Positions 1-12,200 of a DNA stretch of 64,000 nt are shown one piece after another. Made by a program: the position numbers and the translations under genes. This stretch comes from Candidatus Amarolinea dominans (GTDB taxonomy: Bacteria; Chloroflexota; Anaerolineae; SSC4; Amarolineaceae). Below the pieces are notes generated by a model that was given only the letters and a program-made list of their open reading frames with translations, did no database searches and was not told the DNA's origin. The stretch's first letter is position 1. The number at the start of each line of letters is the position of its first letter. The stretch is from positions 1 through 64,000 of the forward strand of contig JADJYJ010000015.1 of assembly GCA_016719785.1 (NCBI GenBank), given 5' to 3'.

Positions 1-3000
1 ATTGAAACGGCGACGCTGGGCTGCCGCTCGCCTGCGCCTGGCGTGAACCGGCCCAAACTCGATTGCGAGATTGAAACAGAAAGGTCTGTCGTTGGTCCCG
101 ATATATCCAATTTGCGTGAACCGGCCCAAACTCGATTGCGAGATTGAAACAACACCTCGGTACCGATACCTTCCCCGGTGTCGCTGGCGTGAACCGGCCC
201 AAACTCGATTGCGAGATTGAAACACGGGGAGGCGTGGCCGAGCATGTCCTGGGTGACGGCGTGAACCGGCCCAAACTCGATTGCGAGATTGAAACAGTTA
301 CCAAAGAAAATGGGCAAAAAAAAGCCCATCGGCGTGAACCGGCCCAAACTCGATTGCGAGATTGAAACACCCTGATAGACGAGGTAGAGGCCAGGCCGTG
401 GGTGGCGTGAACCGGCCCAAACTCGATTGCGAGATTGAAACTACACCTCGTCCTCCTCGTCCATCTCGTCCACGCCTGCGTGAACCGGCCCAAACTCGAT
501 TGCGAGATTGAAACCGTGTTGCACCGCACCCGCACCTGCCCCACATCCACGCGTGAACCGGCCCAAACTCGATTGCGAGATTGAAACAGCCTGACGCTGA
601 CGCCCTGGCTGGTACGCATCGAGGCGTGAACCGGCCCAAACTCGATTGCGAGATTGAAACTCCTGAGCAGGAACGGCTGGTGGCCGAGGCGACGCCGGCG
701 TGAACCGGCCCAAACTCGATTGCGAGATTGAAACCGCACGCGAACATCCCCGCCCCACTCCGGCACCGGCAGCGTGAACCGGCCCAAACTCGATTGCGAG
801 ATTGAAACGATGGCAGCACAGTCAAAGACCTTCGACGGGATGAAGCGTGAACCGGCCCAAACTCGATTGCGAGATTGAAACACGGACATCACGTTCGACC
901 AGGCTGATGAATTCGCCGCGTGAACCGGCCCAAACTCGATTGCGAGATTGAAACGTCTATGTAATCAAGCTCTTGGGGGTAGAGGCTGACGCGTGAACCG
1001 GCCCAAACTCGATTGCGAGATTGAAACAGCGGACGGCCCAAGCAGGATCGTCGGACGGGCGGTGCGTGAACCGGCCCAAACTCGATTGCGAGATTGAAAC
1101 CGATGCCACTCATCGAACGAACGAATGGCTGATACTGGCGTGAACCGGCCCAAACTCGATTGCGAGATTGAAACCAGCCGCTGCGCCACCGAGAAAATCC
1201 GATCAAGCGCGCGTGAACCGGCCCAAACTCGATTGCGAGATTGAAACCACATTCGCCACCGTCGCCGCCACGATCCCCGCGTGGCGTGAACCGGCCCAAA
1301 CTCGATTGCGAGATTGAAACTTTCGATTGGCAGTGGACGCAGGCGGTGTACTCGGCGCGTGAACCGGCCCAAACTCGATTGCGAGATTGAAACACGAGAT
1401 CGTGAACGCTGACAGCGTCGTCGTCCCCAGCGTGAACCGGCCCAAACTCGATTGCGAGATTGAAACCCCCACAGCGGTCAGGGTGCCCGTCGTGTTGGAC
1501 AGGCGTGAACCGGCCCAAACTCGATTGCGAGATTGAAACGGACATCCCGACCCGCAGCTCATTTCGGATTGTGCCGGCGTGAACCGGCCCAAACTCGATT
1601 GCGAGATTGAAACTAGGGTGGGCGAAGGGGCGAAGAAATGGGAATCTCCGCGTGAACCGGCCCAAACTCGATTGCGAGATTGAAACCGCTGCCCGGTCCA
1701 AATGCCAAACCTGACGATCAGGCGTGAACCGGCCCAAACTCGATTGCGAGATTGAAACTCCGCCAGAGCAGTTGAATGTATTCCCGTTCGCGGTGCGTGA
1801 ACCGGCCCAAACTCGATTGCGAGATTGAAACCTTCATATCGCCAGGCCCGAATAGTCGCCGCTAAAAGCGTGAACCGGCCCAAACTCGATTGCGAGATTG
1901 AAACGGAAAGATATGTGGAAGGGTGCTGTTGGGGCAAATAGCGTGAACCGGCCCAAACTCGATTGCGAGATTGAAACCGCGGCAGGCGACTCATGGCGCG
2001 AGCGCAGCGGCCTGGCGTGAACCGGCCCAAACTCGATTGCGAGATTGAAACATTTGTCGTGGCCTGGCCTAACGAAGAGACGGGACGGGCGTGAACCGGC
2101 CCAAACTCGATTGCGAGATTGAAACAATCATGCCCAGGATGTGGGCCTGGCGCTCGGCGGCGCGTGAACCGGCCCAAACTCGATTGCGAGATTGAAACCA
2201 CGGGCGCGTTGGCGCTGCCCTCGGTCGAGGAAATCCTGGCGTGAACCGGCCCAAACTCGATTGCGAGATTGAAACCTCGAATGGCCCATTGCCGCCGGGC
2301 GCAAACTGATGCGTGAACCGGCCCAAACTCGATTGCGAGATTGAAACCAGCAGCCTCACCATCTCATCGTCCATTTTTGCCGGCGTGAACCGGCCCAAAC
2401 TCGATTGCGAGATTGAAACGATCAGCAACCGCGCGCCCAACGTCGCCCCCACCGTGCGTGAACCGGCCCAAACTCGATTGCGAGATTGAAACGACGGGGT
2501 GGACGGAGTGGACAGAGGGAAGGGGGGAGCGTGAACCGGCCCAAACTCGATTGCGAGATTGAAACGAGCAGCCCATCCTCCGCGCGGCCGGCCACGCTAA
2601 AGCGTGAACCGGCCCAAACTCGATTGCGAGATTGAAACGGCGGTGATTACACTGTCAACCAGATGGCAATACCTGCGTGAACCGGCCCAAACTCGATTGC
2701 GAGATTGAAACTCATGCCGTTAAAACCTATCCCGATGTGGCGATTGGGGCGTGAACCGGCCCAAACTCGATTGCGAGATTGAAACAAAAATCGGCTTGAT
2801 CTGCTCCTGATTCGCCATCGCAGCGTGAACCGGCCCAAACTCGATTGCGAGATTGAAACCGTCGTGTTGATGACCTGGTACGTTGTTCCTGCCATTGCGT
2901 GAACCGGCCCAAACTCGATTGCGAGATTGAAACAGCGAGTTTGTGACCGACCCCTCGGCCGCCGGCCTGGCGTGAACCGGCCCAAACTCGATTGCGAGAT

Positions 3001-6000
3001 TGAAACTCTTCGCCTGGTTTCTGCGGCTGTGGGATGCCAAGCCAGGTGCAATGGCGTGAACCGGCCCAAACTCGATTGCGAGATTGAAACGCTTATCCCA
3101 CACAATCCACCCCGTAGCTTGTGGGTGCGTGAACCGGCCCAAACTCGATTGCGAGATTGAAACAAAATTGTCAACCGCGGTTTGCACGAACGTATCGTAG
3201 CGTGAACCGGCCCAAACTCGATTGCGAGATTGAAACTCCACTCCGTCAGCTGCTCACTGTCCAGCCATGACGGCGTGAACCGGCCCAAACTCGATTGCGA
3301 GATTGAAACCATTGACCACAACGACATGATCCGCTACCTCCCCCTGCGTGAACCGGCCCAAACTCGATTGCGAGATTGAAACGTAGTATTTTTCCCAGAA
3401 CACCATGCCGCCTTCGAAGGCGTGAACCGGCCCAAACTCGATTGCGAGATTGAAACACAAAATTTGCGCCAGGGGCCGAAGAGAGCCCCCAGCGTGAACC
3501 GGCCCAAACTCGATTGCGAGATTGAAACCCGCCGACCGACTTCTACGACGGGCAGGTCATCACGGCGTGAACCGGCCCAAACTCGATTGCGAGATTGAAA
3601 CGTGCAGGGCCTGGACGTGCGCAACGCCGCCAACGTGCGTGAACCGGCCCAAACTCGATTGCGAGATTGAAACATCTCCGGATTCAAGTTCGATCACGGC
3701 GTCGGGGTCAAGCGTGAACCGGCCCAAACTCGATTGCGAGATTGAAACTTCAACTGTCCAGTTTGGCGGATTCGTCAGCGACAGGCGTGAACCGGCCCAA
3801 ACTCGATTGCGAGATTGAAACGCCCATTTGCCTTGTTTTGCGAATTGCTTGCCGTCTGCGTGAACCGGCCCAAACTCGATTGCGAGATTGAAACATCAGC
3901 GCATCCAGGCGGGCCTGTTGTGCCAGCGCCAGGCGTGAACCGGCCCAAACTCGATTGCGAGATTGAAACGGATAAGCGGGCCACCCCCGAAACACCGGGC
4001 ATCCCAGGCGTGAACCGTCCCAAACTCGATTGCGAGATTGAAACCCGCACGATGAGTGCGGAGTTGGAGCGGCTGAAGAAGCGTGAACCGGCCCAAACTC
4101 GATTGCGAGATTGAAACCATCACCCCACATGGCTGGCGTTTTTGCACCATCCACGCGTGAACCGGCCCAAACTCGATTGCGAGATTGAAACAAAGCCATG
4201 CTCTACTGCCAAGTGCCGGGGACGTTGCGTGAACCGGCCCAAACTCGATTGCGAGATTGAAACGTACATTTGCATATGATGTTGGGCCTTTCCTTTCCTT
4301 GCGTGAACCGGCCCAAACTCGATTGCGAGATTGAAACCGGGGAGCCGCTGAACTCTCCCCCATACGCTGAGGCGTGAACCGGCCCAAACTCGATTGCGAG
4401 ATTGAAACAGCCAGACGACGCAGCCGCAGCCCGCGCTATCCTAGCGTGAACCGGCCCAAACTCGATTGCGAGATTGAAACTCATCTGGTCAATCTCCGCC
4501 GCAACTCCGACATCCTCATGCGTGAACCGGCCCAAACTCGATTGCGAGATTGAAACTTACCGCCTGATCTCTGAATGCCTGGAACAGCGCAGCGTGAACC
4601 GGCCCAAACTCGATTGCGAGATTGAAACTCCTCGAAAACCTGGAGACCACCCATGGCGCCTAAACGCGTGAACCGGCCCAAACTCGATTGCGAGATTGAA
4701 ACAGTACGATAGTTCCATTTGGCCGCAAACACTTGCGTGCGTGAACCGGCCCAAACTCGATTGCGAGATTGAAACGCCTTCATATCGCAGACCTGCCGCG
4801 AGATGGCCCAGCGTGAACCGGCCCAAACTCGATTGCGAGATTGAAACAAGAGAAACATGAGGTCGGCGGGTCAATTGAGATCAGCGTGAACCGGCCCAAA
4901 CTCGATTGCGAGATTGAAACCACGCGTTTTCCTTCTTTCGATTGAAAATCTCAAACGCGTGAACCGGCCCAAACTCGATTGCGAGATTGAAACTCCGCTC
5001 CACCCTCGCCAGCAGCAGCCTGCGCAGCGCCGTCAAGCGTGAACCGGCCCAAACTCGATTGCGAGATTGAAACGGGCAGTGGGTGCCCACCTTCCCAGGG
5101 CGTGACGTGGCGTGAACCGGCCCAAACTCGATTGCGAGATTGAAACTTCCCAGTGCGTCGGGTGTCCGCACCCCATGTCCTGGCGTGAACCGGCCCAAAC
5201 TCGATTGCGAGATTGAAACATACAGCCGGCGAGCACCGCACCGCTGAACGTGGACGCGTGAACCGGCCCAAACTCGATTGCGAGATTGAAACTGCTGGCG
5301 CAGGGTACGGCGAAGGGGTGGGGGATTTGCGTGAACCGGCCCAAACTCGATTGCGAGATTGAAACCGGCACTGGTCACTGGCGGCAGTGGAGCGGGCTAA
5401 GCGTGAACCGGCCCAAACTCGATTGCGAGATTGAAACCTCAGTCCTGCCGGCCGCCACGCCTGCCATTCCCGAGCGTGAACCGGCCCAAACTCGATTGCG
5501 AGATTGAAACCAGCTACATCGCGCTCAACGGCTGGTGCCCTGGCGGCGTGAACCGGCCCAAACTCGATTGCGAGATTGAAACAGGCGCACATCTTCGGGC
5601 GACGGGGAAGGGTCGCCAGGCGTGAACCGGCCCAAACTCGATTGCGAGATTGAAACCGGAATCCTTTAGATTTCTTTAGCTCCCCATTTCTTGCGTGAAC
5701 CGGCCCAAACTCGATTGCGAGATTGAAACCTGAAACCGTACAACGAGGCGACGAAGGAGATGAGGCGTGAACCGGCCCAAACTCGATTGCGAGATTGAAA
5801 CTGGCGCTGCTGGAGTATGCTGAGAATCATGCGCAGTGCGTGAACCGGCCCAAACTCGATTGCGAGATTGAAACTATGACCTGGCTGCACTGCTGCCCGA
5901 CCCGCTGATAGCGTGAACCGGCCCAAACTCGATTGCGAGATTGAAACTTGCGCTCGGAGGCCAGCTGCTTGACTTCGTCGGTCAGGGCGTGAACCGGCCC

Positions 6001-7589
6001 AAACTCGATTGCGAGATTGAAACCAGCTAATTCGGACTCTTGATAACTGCTTGGAAGGCGTGAACCGGCCCAAACTCGATTGCGAGATTGAAACTAAAAT
6101 GCCTATCTGCCGCTGATACTGCCATTGCGAAGCGTGAACCGGCCCAAACTCGATTGCGAGATTGAAACAACGGGTTGACGCAAAGCGCGGCCGCGGCCGC
6201 AGCGCGTGAACCGGCCCAAACTCGATTGCGAGATTGAAACACACCAAGCCCAGCCAGCCCCCGACTGGCACTGACAGGCGTGAACCGGCCCAAACTCGAT
6301 TGCGAGATTGAAACGTTATGATTTTGGCGGGCCTGGCGTTTATGGGCAATGGCGTGAACCGGCCCAAACTCGATTGCGAGATTGAAACAGCGTTGATCTC
6401 GTCATTGTCCAATTCACAGGTCGGCGTGAACCGGCCCAAACTCGATTGCGAGATTGAAACGTAAAGTTCGGCGCTCGTTTCGCCGCTATTCGGCAGGCGT
6501 GAACCGGCCCAAACTCGATTGCGAGATTGAAACATGCGTAGGGGTTGCTGCTTCGTCACTGATCCAGCGGGCGTGAACCGGCCCAAACTCGATTGCGAGA
6601 TTGAAACACAGTGACGGTTGTCGTCGCAACCCCGCCATCTCCGCGTGAACCGGCCCAAACTCGATTGCGAGATTGAAACCGGCGATTACCTGGAGACTGA
6701 CGACCTGTCCAGCGTCGCGTGAACCGGCCCAAACTCGATTGCGAGATTGAAACATGACACTGATAGCGGTAGTGGTTGTTGGCGGCCATGGCGTGAACCG
6801 GCCCAAACTCGATTGCGAGATTGAAACTTTTCCCATTCAGGATTTGTTATGTTCATTGTTCGAGCGTGAACCGGCCCAAACTCGATTGCGAGATTGAAAC
6901 CGCAGTCGGATGTGCTGGAATTCGACACCGATGGCGGCGTGAACCGGCCCAAACTCGATTGCGAGATTGAAACACGCCGTTCTCGGAGGCGGATGTGCGG
7001 GCGCTGCTGGCGTGAACCGGCCCAAACTCGATTGCGAGATTGAAACAACAGGCTCACCGCCTGCCCGATGACGGCCATGATGGCGTGAACCGGCCCAAAC
7101 TCGATTGCGAGATTGAAACAACAGCAGTAGCCTGGGTGCGATTGACCCCATCATGCGTGAACCGGCCCAAACTCGATTGCGAGATTGAAACTGATCGTCC
7201 GCCTTCGCCGTGGGTGCCGCTGCTGGCCGCCTCGCGTGAACCGGCCCAAACTCGATTGCGAGATTGAAACCTGGTTTCCGTGATGACCGTCGGCGCCTTG
7301 CCGGTCGCGTGAACCGGCCCAAACTCGATTGCGAGATTGAAACACGATGGACCTGCTGCGGGCGTTGGGCGACGCGGGGCGTGAACCGGCCCAAACTCGA
7401 TTGCGAGATTGAAACCATCTCGCCGGCCACCTGCAGCGCCAGGCGCAGCCGGCGTGAACCGGCCCAAACTCGATTGCGAGATTGAAACACAGAAATACGA
7501 CCGCGAGGGCCGGCTTCGGTTTCGCGTGAACCGGCCCAAACTCGATTGCGAGATTGAAACAGAAACCTGCGAACAGCACTAAAGATATT
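1..7589 (+). CRISPR. CRISPR array, block 1 (leader-proximal part)
   Basis: The block has 103 complete 37-bp repeats, the first at 41-77 and the last at 7524-7560, plus the last 8 bases of another repeat at 1-8, so the array continues to the left. The repeat starts GCGTGAACCGG and ends CGAGATTGAAAC, and contains the hairpin CTCG-ATTG-CGAG. The ATTGAAAC end is the form usually found as the 5' handle of type I and type III crRNAs, which gives plus-strand transcription. Spacers are mostly 35-37 nt. Longer ones are at 3007-3053 (47 nt), 4994-5036 (43 nt) and 7192-7233 (42 nt). One repeat variant is at 4008 (G to T at repeat position 11). The block ends inside a spacer (7561-7589) that the next insertion sequence split. 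All open frames here simply read through repeats. No cas gene is in the window, so the subtype is undecided. Confidence 0.99.
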
Positions 7590-9260
7590 GTTAGCGCGAA
7601 TAAGTAATGGGTCAAGCTGCTACCAGGGGTAGCACCTGTCCTTTCTGCCAGTAGAGATCCCAGCCGTGATTGAGAGTCAATGTTTTCAGAGCGGCCAGTG
7701 CATCCGTGGTGGATTGACTCCAGTGCATACCTTGGTGCTTCTGGCGGCGGGCGACAATCAAGTCGTTGGCTTTTTCCACCTGACCGCTGCCGTTGAACTG
7801 GCGTGCTTGCCGGCGGAGTTTATAGTTGGGAATGCTGGTGCGGCGGTTCTGTAGGTAGTTAATCAACTCATCCAGCTTGTTCGCATTCTTGGCAACGGGC
7901 CGGTAATCTTCGAGATAGGCCACTGCAGCCCCTACATCACCTGACCAGAGGGCAGGCAGGAGGCGTCCGATCAACTGTGCCTTATCCTTGCGGTTGCGGC
8001 AGATCATAGATAGCAGTTCGCAGCATTTCTTGCGCAAGTGATACCAGTCCAAGATCAGTTCCTTATGCGGTAAGTGCGCCAATTGCTCGGCGAAGAAGTT
8101 GCGAATCCAGCGGGCGCCATCGGCCAGCAGCGTAATTAGGGCGGAATTGCCCCCACAGAGCACGAGCAACAGACACACCTGCTGTAGAAAGGTAGCGCCA
8201 GTACCGCTGAGATAACGATAGCCCTGCGTCGTGACAATGCGCGCTGTGTGCAACTCCCACCAAGCACCCGGCGTCGGTTGACGCACCTTAACTTCGTCTA
8301 AACTCGCCACGATTTGATTTGGCTGCACCGTCGGCCCCAAACGTGCCAGGTTAGCCAGTGTCAACGTCGGTTCCGCACGTCGCGCCGTGAGCACACGGGC
8401 CCAGTCGCCAGCACTAACGCCGGTTGGCGACTGCGGTGTCTCGGCTGCCAACGCTGTTTCAACGGCAGCATTCAATTCGGCGGGCCAAGTCGCTGACCGT
8501 CGAGCGGCTTCAGTAGGGATCAAGTGCGGTTGTAAACCGGCAAGATCGCCCTGTGCAAGCAAGGCTTGCACCTCATCAGCTTCCGCTTGGCGGACTACCT
8601 GCCCATGCGTGCGGACCAATTGCCGCACCTCGGTGCTTGACAAGACTGATGGCGTCTGTGTCTGCCAGCTCAAAAGCCGCACAACCGTCTCAAACGGCAT
8701 ATCTTGAGCCAACAAACACGCCCATTCTTGTAACGATCGGGTGATGATCATCCCGTTGTGCTCCGGTAAGATCGCATTGCCAGGCATTGTGTGCGTTCCC
8801 GTCGCTGGGTGGTAGCAAACCTGCCGTGGTAAGTGCAATACACCTAGCCGACTGGCGACTTTGACGCTGGCAAAACCATCAAGATGAACGCCCCCGAGGG
8901 GGGAAAAACTGCTGGTGATTACCCACCAACAGTTGATCCAGTTCTCGCCATTGATCCACCAGTAGGTGGCGCATCACAGCTTGCCCGGTGTCAAGAGTCG
9001 TTACCTCCAGTTGATTTAGAGCTGTTTCTGATACAAGTTGCCCGACATCAGCCGCAGGTAGATCGATCCGATGCAGCTCCGTCGTCCGTTCAGGTTCCTT
9101 CTCGTCCGCAACCCGAACGATCAAGATGCGTAAGTGGCTCATGTGTCCTCCCATTACTCGAGCGATGTTTGCTACCAAATATGATATACCATACAGTGTC
9201 GCTCTTGACTAATGGAGATGGCCCGCTTACACCTTGGCCCCATCACTTATTCGCGCTTAC
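7590..9260 (-). mobile_element. ISKra4-like insertion sequence inserted in a CRISPR spacer
   Basis: The ends form an imperfect inverted repeat of about 22 bp: GTTAGCGCGAATAAGTAATG on the left against GTAAGCGCGAATAAGTGATG on the right. The target AAGATATT is duplicated on both sides (7582-7589 and 9261-9268). Removing 1671 bp plus one target copy rebuilds a normal 36-nt spacer between the repeats at 7524 and 9276, so the insertion postdates spacer acquisition. The 8-bp duplication and about 1.7-kb length suit the ISKra4 family. The family call rests on transposase motifs read by eye. Confidence 0.85.
7612..9178 (-). pseudogene. ISKra4-like DDE transposase, two frames
   Basis: The first frame (9178 to about 8880) reads through LDTGQAVMRHLLVDQW. 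It then breaks in a run-rich stretch (six C, then five G) near 8888. The second frame continues VHLDGFASV, LPRQVCYHP and the catalytic part down to 7612. Visible transposase marks are SLDEVKVR, LLADGARW, LILDWYHL and the C-terminal NGSGQVEKAN with RRQKHQGMHW, which resemble ISKra4-type DDE enzymes. Joined, the protein would be about 520 residues. The break needs a one-base shift. It could be a real mutation, a consensus error in a G/C run, or recoding, and nothing here decides between them. The gene reads against the direction of CRISPR transcription and fills almost the whole element. Confidence 0.75.
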
Positions 9261-12200
9261 AAGATATTCATGTTCGCGTGAACCGGCCCAAACTCGATTG
9301 CGAGATTGAAACTCAATCGTCGCGGGCGTGGTCGCGGGCACGTTGGCGGCGTGAACCGGCCCAAACTCGATTGCGAGATTGAAACTGGGACAGCCTGGTG
9401 GGTGCGCGCCGGAAGCTGTGGGCGTGAACCGGCCCAAACTCGATTGCGAGATTGAAACGGCGCTGCTGAACGTGCCGCCGAAGCCCGCCGGCATGCGTGA
9501 ACCGGCCCAAACTCGATTGCGAGATTGAAACATCGGATGCAGCCCGCACACCTGGCACACACCTCACGCGTGAACCGGCCCAAACTCGATTGCGAGATTG
9601 AAACATCGCCCTGGTGCAACGGGCAGCGCGAGCTATGCCGGCGTGAACCGGCCCAAACTCGATTGCGAGATTGAAACATCGCATTCGGCGGTGTCGGCTG
9701 CATACTCGATGCAGGCGTGAACCGGCCCAAACTCGATTGCGAGATTGAAACTGGGGGAAAAATGGCGGGCGTTCTGGTGATTACGCCGCGTGAACCGGCC
9801 CAAACTCGATTGCGAGATTGAAACCTCGAACATCGAGCAGATGTCGCTGGAGTTCGTGATGGCGTGAACCGGCCCAAACTCGATTGCGAGATTGAAACAA
9901 ATATCAGGACGCTCGCCGGCGAGTGCTGGACGGGCGTGAACCGGCCCAAACTCGATTGCGAGATTGAAACAATTGGCATCAGCACGCACGACGTTTCCGG
10001 CTGCCGCGTGAACCGGCCCAAACTCGATTGCGAGATTGAAACTTAGGGCACAAAGACCCCAGGACTACGCTACAGAAGCGTGAACCGGCCCAAACTCGAT
10101 TGCGAGATTGAAACCGTGCTATCGTTGTCATCACCCACCCCAGGTATAAGCGTGAACCGGCCCAAACTCGATTGCGAGATTGAAACATCGTATTCATCGT
10201 AACATTGCGTACGATAGTCCGCGGCGTGAACCGGCCCAAACTCGATTGCGAGATTGAAACTGATAGCCAGTGTAGGGATACAAGTCAAGGCTGCCGGCGT
10301 GAACCGGCCCAAACTCGATTGCGAGATTGAAACTCCGCCAGAGCAGCTGAATGTATTCCCGTTTGCGGGCGTGAACCGGCCCAAACTCGATTGCGAGATT
10401 GAAACTCCACGTCGCGCGGAAGGTCCTTCCTCGCGACGTGAGCGTGAACCGGCCCAAACTCGATTGCGAGATTGAAACCACGGTCATTTCTCCTTATCCG
10501 TAAAGTTGCCGAAGGCGTGAACCGGCCCAAACTCGATTGCGAGATTGAAACAAACACGTCATACCACCAATTCACCAACCCGCCGGCCGCGTGAACCGGC
10601 CCAAACTCGATTGCGAGATTGAAACCGTGCGTCCATTCCCAACTCTCTATCGTCGAATCCACGTGAACCGGCCCAAACTCGATTGCGAGATTGAAACCGC
10701 AAAGTCGGCCTCATCAACGACCAGGGTGCCCCGGCGTGAACCGGCCCAAACTCGATTGCGAGATTGAAACACCCAGGTTGCGCCGCACGTGATGGTTGGA
10801 TTCGTGGCGTGAACCGGCCCAAACTCGATTGCGAGATTGAAACAGCCGCCGGTCGCATGTACGGCCTGGCCGCCATCGCGTGAACCGGCCCAAACTCGAT
10901 TGCGAGATTGAAACCATACTCCCCTCCCCGTTTCACCATCGTGCCCCTGAGGCGTGAACCGGCCCAAACTCGATTGCGAGATTGAAACACTCATCGGCCC
11001 GCTTCATCGCCCTGCTGGCTCATGCGTGAACCGGCCCAAACTCGATTGCGAGATTGAAACCAGCGAGTAACCGCTGGCTGGCTTACCACAGCCACGCGTG
11101 AACCGGCCCAAACTCGATTGCGAGATTGAAACTGTAACGCAGGAACAGAAAATGACAACGCCAGTATTGCGTGAACCGGCCCAAACTCGATTGCGAGATT
11201 GAAACAGTCCCTGACAACATCATAAAGGACGCAGCATCTTTGCGTGAACCGGCCCAAACTCGATTGCGAGATTGAAACAATGTGCGTCCTTGCGAGCGGA
11301 TCGGGTAACTCAAGTGCGTGAACCGGCCCAAACTCGATTGCGAGATTGAAACATTGGAGCTAATCGCCTGCGCCAGGTGGTCATTGGAGGCGTGAACCGG
11401 CCCAAACTCGATTGCGAGATTGAAACCTTCAGAATCACCCGCACCCCCCACGGCCCGCGCGAGGCGTGAACCGGCCCAAACTCGATTGCGAGATTGAAAC
11501 ATCAGCCTTCAACCCCATGAATTCGGCCAGCGTCAAGCGTGAACCGGCCCAAACTCGATTGCGAGATTGAAACGTCCCGATGCCGACGTTGCCCGCATTT
11601 GTTACTACTAGCGTGAACCGGCCCAAACTCGATTGCGAGATTGAAACCATCTCCCGCAGCGTCGCACTCGGCCAACTCGCCGAAGCGTGAACCGGCCCAA
11701 ACTCGATTGCGAGATTGAAACAATACAATGACAGCATAGCAAAGTTGTATCATTCAGAGGCGTGAACCGGCCCAAACTCGATTGCGAGATTGAAACTTGT
11801 TTCCGTTGGCGCTAAACTTCGGCCATTCGACGCGTGAACCGGCCAAAACTCGATTGCGAGATTGAAACGGCGAGTGGTGGGCGCTTGGAGTTGGCAGTCA
11901 AGCCGCGTGAACCGGCCCAAACTCGATTGCGAGATTGAAACACGGGCAACCCGGCGCCGAGCCAGCCGTACACCTGCGGCGTGAACCGGCCCAAACTCGA
12001 TTGCGAGATTGAAACTTTCTGCTGTAGCCGTGGGTCTTTCGACATGGCCCAGCGTGAACCGGCCCAAACTCGATTGCGAGATTGAAACTCAGGGTAGATA
12101 ATCGGAACAGCGCCGATGCTCTCATGCGTGAACCGGCCCAAACTCGATTGCGAGATTGAAACTCGTGCCACAGGTGACCAGGCGCACGCCAGCGAGAGGC

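Noticed and set aside
1832..4810. Spacers 1832-1867 and 4776-4810 share CTTCATATCGC
   Set aside because: An 11-base match is expected several times by chance among about 7.5 kb of spacer sequence.
4921..4956. Spacer containing GATTGAAAA, resembling a partial repeat
   Set aside because: Only a short word matches, and the spacer has normal length with complete repeats on both sides.
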